From Oceanospirillaceae bacterium (GTDB lineage Bacteria; Pseudomonadota; Gammaproteobacteria; Pseudomonadales; Litoribrevibacteraceae), in contig JADFAD010000006.1 of assembly GCA_015665455.1 (NCBI GenBank), positions 62,001-126,000 of the forward strand: 64,000 nt of DNA, written 5' to 3'. Below the pieces are notes generated by a model. It did not search any database and was not told the origin of the DNA. It was given only the letters and a program-made list of their open reading frames with translations. Within the stretch, counting starts at the first letter, position 1, and every line of letters begins with the position of its first letter. Shown one piece after another: positions 9,201 through 18,943 of the stretch. Position numbers and translations under genes: made by a program.

Positions 9201-9386
9201 ATCTTTGAGACTTCGCTTCAAGCGCAGTTCCTAATTCCTATGGCAACCTCACTGGTATTTGGCCTGGCGTTCGGGACATTCATCATTCTTTTACTGGTGC
9301 CTTGCCTGCTTTCCTATATTGAATCCTTTAACCATAAGTACTTAAAAGCCTCCTCATTCAACACCGTATCAACACAAGGCAATTAA
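6216..9386 (+). CDS. RND efflux permease (AcrB/AcrD/AcrF family)
   Basis: An inner-membrane proton-driven exporter of 1056 aa, the full family length. It has TM1 (VASNLLMILFLLLGAWS), a first periplasmic loop, a TM2-6 block with the proton-relay motif GIIVDDAIVVGED, a second large periplasmic loop, and a TM8-12 block (FGLFALSGIVINDSIVL). The second block has the same duplicated layout, with N-D in place of D-D. It is translated with the adaptor through an 11-base overlap. No outer-membrane channel gene is beside it, so TolC or another unlinked channel is presumably used. Confidence 0.94.
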   Translation: MINNDQVKHQSALRSLIYTLATHRVASNLLMILFLLLGAWSTSKLTTQMFPSFEIDVVTVSVIWRGASAEDVQESITIPIERELKNIANVKEIYSKSTIGVSSIRIEVTEGSDVAMVLDDVKQYVNNIRNLPKDTEKPEINRIVRYDLVAKLMINSPAPQESLRPLIKQYERELLALGIQRVDILGLPDQEIRIEVPTDSLQQTGLTLSQIAEQVQQESVDLPVGLIGHNDGSKLIRSINQQRNETGFEQLPINTTNQDTVYLGDISKVIKSNADGAAYLTSGGQSVISMELYRSESEDSLEIAETIHTWLTKTQDTLPVGMTITPYQEFWQFLQGRIDLLIKNGLGGLILVIATLFIFLNSRVALWVAVGIPVSFMGALTILYFTGGSINMISLFAFIMALGIIVDDAIVVGEDALSHYEQGESAESASIGGANRMLAPVVSSSLTTICAFIPLLILGGIIGNILKDIPIVVICVILASLLECFMILPGHLRHSMKREQKSPPKWRQSFDQKFNHFRDNRFKRMVTWGITHRGTTVVAILATFILAISLLITNHLKFSFFPKIDGNHIIANMQFHPNTEPHEKHKFIEQLEQAIPQALEDLNHNQGSILTLISSHNKEANMGGGPNHSSASTGEDYAAVMVEFVDEEHRDFTLDQFLRAIEPLLPSSGSIAEFTVEKQQSGPQGKALALKFIGQDIQNMKQASLELQDVLRSYDGVYSIGDDLPFGREQWVFSLTPLAQSLGLSTSYIGNQLRDATDGYLVQIFNDLDDEIEVRVQLPEHKRRTLSTLEQLPIILPNGTNAPLVNLVVFKSRVGMDTLRRVGGELAIQVSANIDRKRTNANEIMADLEENHLPEIRTQYNVKIDLEGLSKEQKRTGQDMLYGVVIALILIFIVLAWVFDSYSWPLAIMAAIPFGITGAIYGHMLLGIELTILSIFGLFALSGIVINDSIVLITFYKELRAKGLEIKDAIVQATCLRLRAVLLTSLTTIAGLAPIIFETSLQAQFLIPMATSLVFGLAFGTFIILLLVPCLLSYIESFNHKYLKASSFNTVSTQGN

Positions 9387-9668
9387 GTCAGAAACCAGAT
9401 AACCCACTGAACCACTAATGAGCGCAGTCAAAAGAACAATGCCTGCATATCGATAGACTTGCACCAACGAAAAAGACATCAAAGGTGTCTTTGGTTGAGC
9501 TGCAGCCAATTCATCTCTTTCGAGTTGGCGACCGACATCTAATAACAAACGATCTTCTGGTGAAGCTCTTTCAATCACGTACTCTGCTGCTTCTCTCCAC
9601 CGAGGGTGTTTCTTACCTGCACGTAAGACACTAATTGCTGCATTTGTTGAAAAAAAACTCATACTCAT
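9369..9668 (-). CDS. Small hypothetical protein with one C-terminal membrane segment
   Basis: I do not recognise this 99-residue protein. Residues 1-60 are polar and rich in Arg and Glu (ISVLRAGKKHPRWREAAEYVIERA). One membrane span lies at about 73-95 (YAGIVLLTALISGSVGYLVSDLIAL), which suggests a cytosolic domain on a tail anchor. The gene is convergent with the RND permease and overlaps its last 18 bases, with no terminator between them. The sensible composition and a plausible upstream region support it as real. Confidence 0.6.
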   Translation of the reverse strand: MSMSFFSTNAAISVLRAGKKHPRWREAAEYVIERASPEDRLLLDVGRQLERDELAAAQPKTPLMSFSLVQVYRYAGIVLLTALISGSVGYLVSDLIALC

Positions 9669-9897
9669 CCCTGCTCTCGTTTAAAACTCAGTAATACTTC
9701 AACTCGTTCGAAACGCACCTCAAACACTCCCAATAGCGCCGATAGAGAACTTAAAATAAATTGAAACTGACGCGCACTCAAATTGTCCAACCTATTTCTT
9801 ACTTAATAAGGCCGATATCGGATGCATTCTCAACTCGCTAACGTTAGGATAGTCCGTCACACCTTGCATGTATAAAGAAACAAACAGGGACACGTTG

Positions 9898-12771
9898 ATG
9901 AATTCAAAGTTCAGTCTAATCAGTATTGGTATTTTAGCTATTATGGCAGTTGCGTATTTCTCTCTCAAAAACTCACAATTCGACCCTAACATTGTGGTAA
10001 CACCTGATACCGACAATAAAACCTATCAATATCTAGAATTAAGCAACAAGCTCAAAGTCCTACTGATATCGGATCCTGATGCAGATAAAGCCGCTGCAGC
10101 CCTAGACGTACATGTTGGTAGCCTTCGTGACCCTGAGGGGCGCCAAGGCTTAGCTCACTTTTTAGAGCATATGCTTTTCTTAGGTACTGAAGACTTTCCA
10201 GAAGCAGGTGAATACCAACAGTTCATCTCTAAACACGGCGGGAGCCATAACGCCTTCACCGGAAGCGAACATACAAATTACTTTTTTGAAATTGATAAAA
10301 ATCAACTTGCTCCGGCACTCGATCGGTTCAGCGCGTTCTTTAAAACACCGCTCTTCACAGAGCAGTATGTGGATCGTGAAAAGAATGCAGTTCATTCCGA
10401 GTATCAAGCAAAATTAAAAGACGATGTACGCCGTAATTACGAAGTCATTCGCAGCACATTCAACCCTGAACATCCGGCATCTCGTTTCTCTGTAGGGGCG
10501 TTAGAAACACTGTCTGATCGTCCTGAAAGTACAATTCAGAACGACCTAAAAGCATTCTATGAGAAATACTATTCTGCAAACCTCATGACGTTGGTCGTGT
10601 CTGGTAAAGAAGATATTCCAACCTTAACCCAATGGGTTAAAGAGAAGTTTTCTGCTGTACCAAATAAAGATGCTAAGCTTGACGCAATTACAGCGCCTTT
10701 ATTTAATGAAGGGACCTTACCTGCGAAGGTTGCTATCAACCCAATTAAAAATACAAGAACACTGTCACTTGTATTCCCAATCAAGCCCTTAGTTCCTTAT
10801 TACCAAGAAAAGCCAACTCAATACATTTCCAACCTAATTGGTCATGAAGGTAAAGGCAGTTTACTGTCCGACCTTAAAGAAAAAGGGTTGGCCGACGGTT
10901 TAAGCGCTGGCGCGGGCTTTAATACACGAGAATATGCAACGTTTCATATTTCAGTGAAATTGACAGAAAAAGGATTACAAGAAAACGAAGCCGTTACTGA
11001 AGCAGTCTTTTCATACATAAAGCTTCTTAGAAAAGAAGGTCCTAAACAATGGATATACGATGAACAGTCAAGCTTAAATAACATCTCGTTCCGCTTCCAG
11101 GAACAGCGTTCAGCCAGTCAAACAGCTTCTCACTTGGCAGGTAACCTACAAAAATACATCCCGAGAGAAGTCATTCGAGGCCCTTATTTAATGGCCCGAT
11201 TTGATACGAATCTAATTAAAGAATATTTAAACTACTTAACGCCTCAAAATGTTTTGATTACCGTTGCTGCTCAAAACTTACCAACAGACAAAACGACGCA
11301 TTGGTACCAAACACCCTACTCAATGAGCCAGATTCCAGCCGATACATTAGCAAAATGGAATGAAGCGTCACTGATCGAAGGGATTAAACTTCCTGAGCAC
11401 AACCAGTTCGTGCCAGAACACTTAACGCTTCTTGAAGATAACAAAGACGTATCAAGCATTCCTCAAAAGCAGCTATCCAAAGAAGGGTTTGAGCTTTGGC
11501 ATCGAACCAATACCGAGTTTCAAAGCCCTAAAGCCGATATTTATATTAATATTCGCAGCCCTAAAGCCAACGATTCAGCGCAAGCAAGTGTTGAAGGCAA
11601 TCTATTCGCAAAAATGATCAATGACAGCTTGAATGAGTACTCATATCCGGCTTACTTAGCTGGCTTGGACTATACCTTCTATCGAAATTCCCGTGGTGTC
11701 ACGATCAAAGTATCAGGATACAGCGAGAAGTTAGAGACATTGCTTAATACAGTTCTCGATGCCGTATTTAATGCACCACTAACTCAAAATCGCTTCGATA
11801 TATACAAGGAAGAAATCACTCGTGCTTATCGCAATGAAGCAAAAGATAAACCCTATAGCCTAGCGTATAAGAGCTTAATGACGCTTCTTATGAGCTCCAC
11901 TTGGTCTCTACCTGAACGACTTAATGCCGCCGAACACGTAGAGTTAACCGACATTGAGACGTATAGAAAGACCTTACTTCAAGAAATTCAAGTCGTCATG
12001 TTAACGCACGGTAACCTAACCGAAGACACAGCGACTGCACTGGCTAACAACGTTCAGCAAACTTTATTCAAGCAAAGTAAGCCGACCCAAGTACCTTCGA
12101 ATAAAGTATCCCAACTGTCTAAAGGCGAAATTTCTGGGCTTGATCTGCAAACCAAACACAATGATTCGGTGCTACTCACATATTACCAAGGTAACGAAAT
12201 ATCAGACCAAGAGCGTGCTTTTGCTGGCTTGATGAGTCAGGTTATTTCAACGCCTTTTTATAACCAAGTTAGAACTGAAAAGCAGCGTGGCTATATTGTT
12301 TTCGCAACGCCAATGCCGCTCGCTAGAGTCCCTGGTTTTACTTTAATAACTCAATCCCATGTCGTGAGTCCAAAGACGCTTGCCAACGACTATCAGTCAT
12401 TCCTGTTTGAGTTCAAAGATACACTGAGCAATATGGCAGAAGATGAATTTGCACAGCACAAAGCAGGGCTGATTACTAAATTAAATGAAAAACCTCAACG
12501 TTTGAGCCAGTTGTCCGACTTATACTGGCAACAAATTGATCAACAGCAAACGGGCTTCGACACCCGTGAGCGTTTGATTGCAGCAATTGAAACCATCACA
12601 AAACCTCAGCTTCTGGAGTTTTATGACCGTTTCTTCTTTGGCGATGAAAGTCGTGAATTAATCATTCAATATCAAGGCCAAAGCATAGAAGCGGACACCT
12701 CAGAACTCATAAAGGTTAAGCAACAGATAAATAACATCAATGAGTTCAAACAGAACCGCCCAACTTTCTGA
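9898..12771 (+). CDS. Pitrilysin-family (M16) zinc protease, membrane-anchored
   Basis: An insulinase-family peptidase of 957 aa, close in length to E. coli protease III (PtrA). The inverted zinc motif HFLEH is at residues 87-91, in GRQGLAHFLEHMLFLGTEDFP. The second, inactive M16 half follows, with RGYIVFATP near the C-terminus. The N-terminus (FSLISIGILAIMAVAYFSL) is a membrane anchor or uncleaved signal, placing the enzyme in the periplasm. I chose ATG 9898 because CAGGGA lies seven bases upstream; an ATG at 9868 lacks a good ribosome site. It is monocistronic. Confidence 0.9.
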   Translation: MNSKFSLISIGILAIMAVAYFSLKNSQFDPNIVVTPDTDNKTYQYLELSNKLKVLLISDPDADKAAAALDVHVGSLRDPEGRQGLAHFLEHMLFLGTEDFPEAGEYQQFISKHGGSHNAFTGSEHTNYFFEIDKNQLAPALDRFSAFFKTPLFTEQYVDREKNAVHSEYQAKLKDDVRRNYEVIRSTFNPEHPASRFSVGALETLSDRPESTIQNDLKAFYEKYYSANLMTLVVSGKEDIPTLTQWVKEKFSAVPNKDAKLDAITAPLFNEGTLPAKVAINPIKNTRTLSLVFPIKPLVPYYQEKPTQYISNLIGHEGKGSLLSDLKEKGLADGLSAGAGFNTREYATFHISVKLTEKGLQENEAVTEAVFSYIKLLRKEGPKQWIYDEQSSLNNISFRFQEQRSASQTASHLAGNLQKYIPREVIRGPYLMARFDTNLIKEYLNYLTPQNVLITVAAQNLPTDKTTHWYQTPYSMSQIPADTLAKWNEASLIEGIKLPEHNQFVPEHLTLLEDNKDVSSIPQKQLSKEGFELWHRTNTEFQSPKADIYINIRSPKANDSAQASVEGNLFAKMINDSLNEYSYPAYLAGLDYTFYRNSRGVTIKVSGYSEKLETLLNTVLDAVFNAPLTQNRFDIYKEEITRAYRNEAKDKPYSLAYKSLMTLLMSSTWSLPERLNAAEHVELTDIETYRKTLLQEIQVVMLTHGNLTEDTATALANNVQQTLFKQSKPTQVPSNKVSQLSKGEISGLDLQTKHNDSVLLTYYQGNEISDQERAFAGLMSQVISTPFYNQVRTEKQRGYIVFATPMPLARVPGFTLITQSHVVSPKTLANDYQSFLFEFKDTLSNMAEDEFAQHKAGLITKLNEKPQRLSQLSDLYWQQIDQQQTGFDTRERLIAAIETITKPQLLEFYDRFFFGDESRELIIQYQGQSIEADTSELIKVKQQINNINEFKQNRPTF

Positions 12772-12792
12772 TCATTAACCTATAAATAGTTA

Positions 12793-12828
12793 CATGCTCG
12801 TTGTAAAATACCTGTTACGACGAGCATG
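12793..12828 (+). terminator. Hairpin terminator after the M16 protease
   Basis: The arms at 12793-12806 and 12815-12828 form a 14-bp stem with a single G-U pair and an 8-base loop. Only a weak T-rich run follows, so termination may be partial. Confidence 0.6.
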
Positions 12829-13001
12829 TTGTTTCGTCAGGATCTGAAGTTTTTCCAGTTTCAAATGTCCTTAAGAAACACATCGCATATTTATATATCA
12901 ATACAGTCTAAAGTAAGCGGTTCTTATAATGCTTTATTTTTTGGTATAGTTTCACCTAAATCAAAATGCCATCACCTACTTAGGACATTACGAGACACAT
13001 C

Positions 13002-13910
13002 ATGTCTGAATATAATCTTACACACTTGAAGGAGCTGGAAGCAGAAAGTATTCACATTATCCGTGAAGTTGCTGCTGAGTTCGAAAATCCAGTAATGCTT
13101 TACTCTATCGGTAAAGATTCTGCCGTAATGCTTCATCTAGCGATGAAAGCATTCTATCCAGCAAAACCACCATTCCCTTTAATGCATGTGGATACCACAT
13201 GGAAATTTAAAGAAATGATCACGTTCCGTGATCAAATGGTAGAAAAACTGGGTTTAGATCTGATCGTCCACTCAAATCAAGAAGGCATCGATCAAGGCGT
13301 TGGCCCTTTCACTCACGGCAGTGCAAAACATACTGACGTAATGAAAACCGCAGCCTTGAAACAAGCACTTGATAAGCACGGCTTTGATGCTGCATTTGGT
13401 GGTGCGCGTCGTGATGAAGAGAAATCACGCGCTAAAGAACGTGTTTATTCATTCCGTGATAAGAACCATCGTTGGGACCCTAAGAGCCAACGTCCTGAAC
13501 TTTGGAATGTGTATAATGGTAAAGTTGATCAAGGCGAAAGCATCCGTGTTTTCCCTCTTTCCAACTGGACCGAACTGGATATCTGGCAGTACATCTTTCT
13601 GGAAGAAATCCCTATTGTTCCTCTTTACTTTGCAGCTAAGCGCCCTGTTGTCGAGCGCGACGGCGTTATGATCATGGTGGACGATGAGCGTCTGCCATTA
13701 GAACCAGGCGAAGTACCAGAGATGAAGAACGTTCGTTTCCGTACTCTAGGTTGCTACCCTCTTACTGGTGCAGTTGAATCAGAAGCTCAAACATTACCTG
13801 ATATTATTCAGGAAATGTTGCTGACTACGACTTCTGAACGCCAAGGCCGTGTGATCGATCATGATGGCGCTGCGTCTATGGAGAAAAAGAAACAAGAAGG
13901 TTACTTCTAA
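13002..13910 (+). CDS. cysD: Sulfate adenylyltransferase subunit 2 CysD
   Basis: The small catalytic subunit of ATP sulfurylase, which makes adenosine 5'-phosphosulfate from ATP and sulfate in assimilatory sulfate reduction. It is 302 aa, the normal length. The PP-loop motif SIGKDS lies near residue 38 in [40 protein letters not shown] and the C-terminal [16 protein letters not shown] are family signatures. It is followed after 23 bases by cysN, its GTPase partner. Confidence 0.97.
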   Translation: MSEYNLTHLKELEAESIHIIREVAAEFENPVMLYSIGKDSAVMLHLAMKAFYPAKPPFPLMHVDTTWKFKEMITFRDQMVEKLGLDLIVHSNQEGIDQGVGPFTHGSAKHTDVMKTAALKQALDKHGFDAAFGGARRDEEKSRAKERVYSFRDKNHRWDPKSQRPELWNVYNGKVDQGESIRVFPLSNWTELDIWQYIFLEEIPIVPLYFAAKRPVVERDGVMIMVDDERLPLEPGEVPEMKNVRFRTLGCYPLTGAVESEAQTLPDIIQEMLLTTTSERQGRVIDHDGAASMEKKKQEGYF

Positions 13911-13933
13911 GGCATCCGGGATAGGAAATAAAC

Positions 13934-15610
13934 ATGTCAAACCAATCTGATCTGATCGCCGAAGATATCTTGGCGTATCTGAAAGAACACGAAAACAAAG
14001 AACTGCTACGTTTCCTAACATGCGGAAGCGTAGATGACGGTAAAAGTACATTAATCGGCCGTCTACTGCACGATTCAAAAATGATCTACGAAGATCAGCT
14101 AGCGTCTATTAAGTCTGACAGTGCCAAGATGGGTACAACGGGCGATAAAATTGACTTAGCTCTACTTGTTGATGGCCTAGCTGCTGAACGCGAACAAGGC
14201 ATCACCATTGATGTTGCATATCGCTATTTCTCAACGAATAAGCGAAAGTTCATTATTGCTGACACACCAGGACACGAACAATACACACGTAACATGGCAA
14301 CCGGTGCTTCAACCTGTGATCTAGCAATAATGCTGGTTGATGCTCGTGAAGGAGTTAAGACTCAAACTAAACGCCACAGTTACATTGCGTCACTACTGGG
14401 TATTCGCCATGTTGTTGTTGCTATTAACAAGATGGATCTAATCGACTTTGACGAAGCTAAATATAACAGCATCAAAGAAGATTACCTTGAGTTTGCCAAG
14501 CAGTTGAACATTCACGACATTCAGTTTGTACCGATGTCAGCGCTTGATGGCGACAACGTTGTAAACCGTAGCGAACGTTCTTCTTGGTACCAAGGCAAGA
14601 CGTTAATGGAAATTCTAGAAACCGTTAAGGTTTCTGAAGATCGAAACCTAGATGACTTCCGTATGCCTGTACAAATGGTGTGCCGTCCGAATCTAGACTT
14701 CCGTGGATTCCAGGGAACCATTGCGTCGGGCATCATCAACGTTGGTGACGAAATTACGGTTCTTCCTTCTGGCAAGAGCAGTAAAATTAAAGAAGTTGTA
14801 ACCTACGACGGAAACATTGAACAAGCGTTTGCACCTATGGCGGTGACCTTAACGTTTGAAGATGAAATTGACTGTAGTCGTGGTGATGTAATCGTTAAAT
14901 CTGACAACCAACCAAACAGTGCAGAAAAGATTGATGCACACATCGTTTGGATGTCTGAAGATGCATTAACCCCAGGTAAAGAGTACTTAATCAAGCATAA
15001 CACCAACACTACAACAGGCCGTGTATCTACACTTCGCCACCGTGTTGATGTAAACACAATGGAACATAAGCATGCAGCGCAATTAGCGTTGAATGAAATT
15101 GGTCTTTGTGAGCTGACGTTAAGCAAACCTATCAGTTTTGATGACTACCAGCAAAATAAAGGCACTGGCGCTTTTATCATCATTGATCGTATGACCAACA
15201 TTACCGTTGGTGCAGGCATGATTCATGTGTCTGAGAATACGGAAAGCATCAACCTTGATGATTTAACACCAGTTACTAAAGAAGAACGTGAAGCGCGCTT
15301 TGGTCAAGAAGGTACTGTTGTTCTACTTTCTAAAGAACAAGCGACTTTGGCCAGTTCTCTTGAACGACTGCTGTTCAACCAAGGCCGTGCGGTAGCATTG
15401 ATTAATGAAGACACCTCCGGTTCTGATGCTACGCATAACGCAGCGATTGCTTCTGAGTTTGCAAAAGCTGGATTGATTGCAATCTGTGCGCTGGAAGAAG
15501 GCTTTAACAATGAGCTAGTATCTTCCGCATTTGAAGGCCAGAAAGTCATCGAAGCAACAAACGAAAACTCAGAAGAAGAAAGCTTGAAGAAACTTTTAAA
15601 TAAGTTTTAA
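13934..15610 (+). CDS. cysN: Sulfate adenylyltransferase subunit 1 CysN with a degenerate APS-kinase-like C-terminus
   Basis: The GTPase subunit that drives ATP sulfurylase. G1 is GSVDDGKS (31-38), G3 is DTPGH (110-114) and G4 is NKMD (165-168), followed by two beta-barrel domains to about residue 440. At 558 aa it is longer than E. coli CysN (475 aa) and shorter than CysN-CysC fusions (about 630). Residues 460-540 read like an APS kinase (CysC) in which the P-loop is lost: [20 protein letters not shown] stands where GLSGSGKST is expected, and [12 protein letters not shown] matches the CysC region around LMADAGLIVLTA. So this part is probably a non-catalytic remnant. Confidence 0.95.
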   Translation: MSNQSDLIAEDILAYLKEHENKELLRFLTCGSVDDGKSTLIGRLLHDSKMIYEDQLASIKSDSAKMGTTGDKIDLALLVDGLAAEREQGITIDVAYRYFSTNKRKFIIADTPGHEQYTRNMATGASTCDLAIMLVDAREGVKTQTKRHSYIASLLGIRHVVVAINKMDLIDFDEAKYNSIKEDYLEFAKQLNIHDIQFVPMSALDGDNVVNRSERSSWYQGKTLMEILETVKVSEDRNLDDFRMPVQMVCRPNLDFRGFQGTIASGIINVGDEITVLPSGKSSKIKEVVTYDGNIEQAFAPMAVTLTFEDEIDCSRGDVIVKSDNQPNSAEKIDAHIVWMSEDALTPGKEYLIKHNTNTTTGRVSTLRHRVDVNTMEHKHAAQLALNEIGLCELTLSKPISFDDYQQNKGTGAFIIIDRMTNITVGAGMIHVSENTESINLDDLTPVTKEEREARFGQEGTVVLLSKEQATLASSLERLLFNQGRAVALINEDTSGSDATHNAAIASEFAKAGLIAICALEEGFNNELVSSAFEGQKVIEATNENSEEESLKKLLNKF

Positions 15611-15638
15611 TCTTTTTTCAGTATCGTTTGTTAGTAAG

Positions 15639-15663
15639 AAGCCCTGCCATGCAGGGCTTTTTA
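15639..15663 (+). terminator. Intrinsic terminator of cysDN
   Basis: The stem AAGCCCTGC / GCAGGGCTT around a CAT loop is followed by a T-run. It lies 28 bases after the cysN stop codon. Confidence 0.9.
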
Positions 15664-15841
15664 TTTCCTGTCTAGTTTATCTCCTTAGCGATTAACAGTG
15701 CCCATTTAGACCCCCTTATAAAAAAACACTCTAAACAAAGACTGTTAATAGCAAATTCAACTTTGCTAAACCCACTAATATACTCTTTAGTAATCATTGT
15801 AATTTATGCATTTCGATGATTAGTTTTGAAGAGAGCTATAT

Positions 15842-16696
15842 ATGAACGCAGCTCAAAAGCATTCAGAAGATCATGCTGATACGCCATTATCTGCGGAAGC
15901 CCTTCTTGCAGAAAAACAACGTCTGGAAGATTTATACCGAGACAAATACACTCGCGAAATCAGCGTTATGTTTACAGACCTAAAAGGCTCTACTTCTTTA
16001 ACCGAAACTCACGGTGATTTAGCCACACGCGAACTTGTAAAAATTCAAAATAAAATTTTAAACCCAATCATTACCCATAACTCAGGCGTTTTAGTAAAAA
16101 CGATGGGGGATGGCACCATGTCGTATTTTGAGAGTGGTATTGAAGCAATACGAACGGCTGTCGCATTTCAAAAAGCCGTAAATAATAGAAATAATCGCTC
16201 TACTGACCAGCTGCCAATAGAAGTCCGCGTTGGCATTCACACTGGCGTAGGTATAGTCGAAGAAAGCGATATATATGGTGACGTAGTAAATGTAGCATCT
16301 CGATATGAAAGCCTTGCAGAGTCAGGTGAAATTTATATTTCAGATGCCACATGGGAAACAGTTGATAATAAAGCAGAGTTTTACACTCGGTTTTATAAAG
16401 AATCCGTCGTCAAAGGTAAGAAGGACAAAGTTACTGTATACAAAGTTTTTTGGAACGAAGAGGAAATAAAAAGAGATTCAGAAATAGATCATCCAGCTCA
16501 ACCATCCAGCCATACAAAAATAAAGAAAAAGCATCTTATCTCGCTCAGTGGTATTTTCAGATTAACTGCGGCTGTTATTTTAATGGTTGGTGCTGTCTAC
16601 GCCCTAATGTACTTAATGGATCAAGAGTATACAGTAGAAACAATCCAAGAAACCAGAACAAAACAGGATGTTGCAACCGACCCCAACACGGAATAG
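15842..16696 (+). CDS. Class III nucleotide cyclase with C-terminal membrane anchor, first gene of the bcs operon
   Basis: A 284-residue protein with a cytosolic cyclase homology domain at about 38-210. All six catalytic positions of class III cyclases can be placed: metal-binding Asp46 (FTDLKGST) and Asp90 (KTMGDG), base-selecting Lys86 and Asp143 (DIYGDVVN), and transition-state Asn150 and Arg154. The Lys/Asp pair predicts ATP and thus cAMP rather than cGMP. A short N-terminal helix precedes the domain, and one membrane span at 241-259 leaves a 25-residue periplasmic tail. Its stop codon lies 9 bases before bcsA, whose ribosome site overlaps that stop. An intrinsic terminator isolates it from cysN. 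Confidence 0.88.
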   Translation: MNAAQKHSEDHADTPLSAEALLAEKQRLEDLYRDKYTREISVMFTDLKGSTSLTETHGDLATRELVKIQNKILNPIITHNSGVLVKTMGDGTMSYFESGIEAIRTAVAFQKAVNNRNNRSTDQLPIEVRVGIHTGVGIVEESDIYGDVVNVASRYESLAESGEIYISDATWETVDNKAEFYTRFYKESVVKGKKDKVTVYKVFWNEEEIKRDSEIDHPAQPSSHTKIKKKHLISLSGIFRLTAAVILMVGAVYALMYLMDQEYTVETIQETRTKQDVATDPNTE

Positions 16697-16705
16697 GTGA
16701 TCAAC

Positions 16706-18943
16706 ATGACATTTGTTGATCACCTAAAAAATACATTCAATTTTCTGACAAATCAGACATTAAAACTATTAGTCATAATTACGGGTGGATTTGTTCTATA
16801 CCTATCTCAATTAAGAATTCCACTTGATCTACAATTTTTACTGGGATGGGGCTTAGTAGCCGTTTTATTTGCTTTCAGGCTAACCAATATAGCCAATTCT
16901 CACTTTGGCCGTGTTTTTCTTGTATTGATCGCAAGCTTCATTTCACTTAGATATTTCATATGGAGGACTCAAGACACCTTGATTTACATTGATCCTCTCG
17001 AGTTTTTTTTACTGTCCATTCTTTTTCTAGCTGAAGTCGATGTGTTCCTCGTTCACTTTGTTGGTATGTTCACTAACATCTGGCCACTAAACAGAAAAGA
17101 TCAACTGGTCGATGCCCCGGATTCAGACCTTCCAATTGTAGACATTTTTATTCCAACCTATACGGAACCTTCAGAAGTTGTAAAGATCACTGCAACCGCT
17201 TGTACTCAAATTAATTATCCGAAAGAAAAGTTTCGGATACATATTTTAGATGACGGAGGAACTGAGCAACGATGTACACATCCGACGTTAGGTGCGGTAA
17301 GTAGACATAGAGCAGAGCAGCTTAAGGCCATAGCAGATGAGCTCCAAATAAATTACATCACTCGGCCAAAAAATGAACACGCAAAAGCAGGCAACATAAA
17401 CCACGCGATGACCTCAACCGACGGCGAGTTAATCCTTATTTTGGATTGTGATCATGTTCCTACCAACGATATTTTACGGAGAACAGTTGGCTGGTTTCTT
17501 AAAGATCCAAAGCTCTACCTTGTTCAAACGCCTCACTTCTTCATTAACCCCGATCCAGTTGAAAAAACATTAGGTAGCTTTCACTCCGCCCCCAGTGAAG
17601 GAGAAATGTTTTATCGAGGCAACCAACCTGCTAACGATTTCTGGAATGCTGCATTCTTTTGTGGTTCAGCAGGTGTGCTTCGAAGAAGTTACCTTGAAGA
17701 AGTTGACGGAATATCAGGAGATACCATCACTGAAGACGCTGAAACATCAATAAAGCTCCATGCCAAAGGGTACAACAGCGTCTATGTTGCTAGGCCTATG
17801 GTTTGTGGCTTATCAGCAGAAACATTCAGTGACTTTATCATTCAACGATCTCGCTGGTGTCAAGGAATGATACAGATTGGTCTACTCAAAAACCCGATGT
17901 TTAATAAAGGATTAAAGTTCTACCAAAAGCTGTGTTACAGCAGCAGTTATCTTTATTGGTTCTTTGGATTTGCACGGTTCATCTTCTTTGTTGCTCCTAC
18001 TTTGTTTTTATTAACGGGCATTCAGCTCTACCACGCATCTTTAGAGCAAGTGATGGCTTATGCTATTCCACATTTATTTGCCAGTTTCTTAATGATGAGT
18101 ATGTTATTTGGGAAATTTCGCTGGCCCCTATTTTCAGAGCTTTACGAGACGGTCCAATCCATTTTTTTGCTTCCTGCAACCATAGGCGTCATTCAAAATC
18201 CAAGAGCCCCCTCCTTTATAGTAACCCCAAAAGGAGCCACTCTAACTAAAGACTTTTTAAGCCCATTAGCCCCCCCGTTCTACATCATGATGCTAATTAT
18301 GCTCTCGTCTTTACCCGTCTCTTATTATAAGTGGGCATCTAATCCAGCACTTCACGACGGAATCATCATTTGCACGGGTTGGCTAATCATAAACCTGTGT
18401 ATCGCCTACGTATCCCTTGGGATATTTTGGGAGAAACATCAAGTCAGACATTTCCATCGAGCATGGGCGTCCGGACCAATAAGTGTAGTTATTAACCAAA
18501 AGCAGTGGACAGGTCAACTCACAGATTTTTCCTTAACAGGCCTTGGATTTCACTTGCCAAAAGACGCTGAAGTTAAGAAAGGAGAGATTTTAAACGCACT
18601 GGTAAAGAACAGTGATGGCGAAGACTTTATGCTCCCCTTTCATGTTGTTCGAGCAAGTTACAATTCCGACGACCTTATCATCGGAGGAGAGTTTGAAGAA
18701 GCCGAAGAACATTACTCCGAGCTTGTTCATCTTGTCTACGGAGACAGCCAGCGCTGGTTAGACTTTTGGAATAGAGGAACTAAACCGCCTTCTCTTCTAA
18801 GAGTATTAATTGACTTCCTTCGCCTTGGATTAAAAGGCGCAAAACAAACGACCAAAGGCATGGCGCACTATTTTTTAATAAAACTACTCAAGCCATTCAA
18901 GTTATTAAGGTATGGGTCACGTAGGAGATCTCATGAAATCTAA
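16706..18943 (+). CDS. bcsA: Cellulose synthase catalytic subunit BcsA (UDP-forming, PilZ domain)
   Basis: An inner-membrane GT2 glycosyltransferase that polymerises UDP-glucose and extrudes cellulose. It is 745 aa. The motifs present are DDG 182-184, DCD 247-249, FFCGS 317-321, TED 342-344 and QRSRW 380-384. The gating loop FIVTPK is at 504-509. A C-terminal PilZ domain has R581-xxx-R585 and D607-x-S-x-x-G612, so c-di-GMP binding is expected. Four helices precede and four follow the catalytic domain. ATG 16706 is chosen over GTG 16697 because AGGTGATC, an 8-base match to the anti-Shine-Dalgarno, lies just upstream and overlaps the cyclase stop codon. Confidence 0.97.
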   Translation: MTFVDHLKNTFNFLTNQTLKLLVIITGGFVLYLSQLRIPLDLQFLLGWGLVAVLFAFRLTNIANSHFGRVFLVLIASFISLRYFIWRTQDTLIYIDPLEFFLLSILFLAEVDVFLVHFVGMFTNIWPLNRKDQLVDAPDSDLPIVDIFIPTYTEPSEVVKITATACTQINYPKEKFRIHILDDGGTEQRCTHPTLGAVSRHRAEQLKAIADELQINYITRPKNEHAKAGNINHAMTSTDGELILILDCDHVPTNDILRRTVGWFLKDPKLYLVQTPHFFINPDPVEKTLGSFHSAPSEGEMFYRGNQPANDFWNAAFFCGSAGVLRRSYLEEVDGISGDTITEDAETSIKLHAKGYNSVYVARPMVCGLSAETFSDFIIQRSRWCQGMIQIGLLKNPMFNKGLKFYQKLCYSSSYLYWFFGFARFIFFVAPTLFLLTGIQLYHASLEQVMAYAIPHLFASFLMMSMLFGKFRWPLFSELYETVQSIFLLPATIGVIQNPRAPSFIVTPKGATLTKDFLSPLAPPFYIMMLIMLSSLPVSYYKWASNPALHDGIIICTGWLIINLCIAYVSLGIFWEKHQVRHFHRAWASGPISVVINQKQWTGQLTDFSLTGLGFHLPKDAEVKKGEILNALVKNSDGEDFMLPFHVVRASYNSDDLIIGGEFEEAEEHYSELVHLVYGDSQRWLDFWNRGTKPPSLLRVLIDFLRLGLKGAKQTTKGMAHYFLIKLLKPFKLLRYGSRRRSHEI

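Noticed and set aside
12826..13029. 67-codon open frame overlapping the cysD start
   Set aside because: It starts within a hairpin arm, lacks a ribosome site and runs into cysD in another frame.
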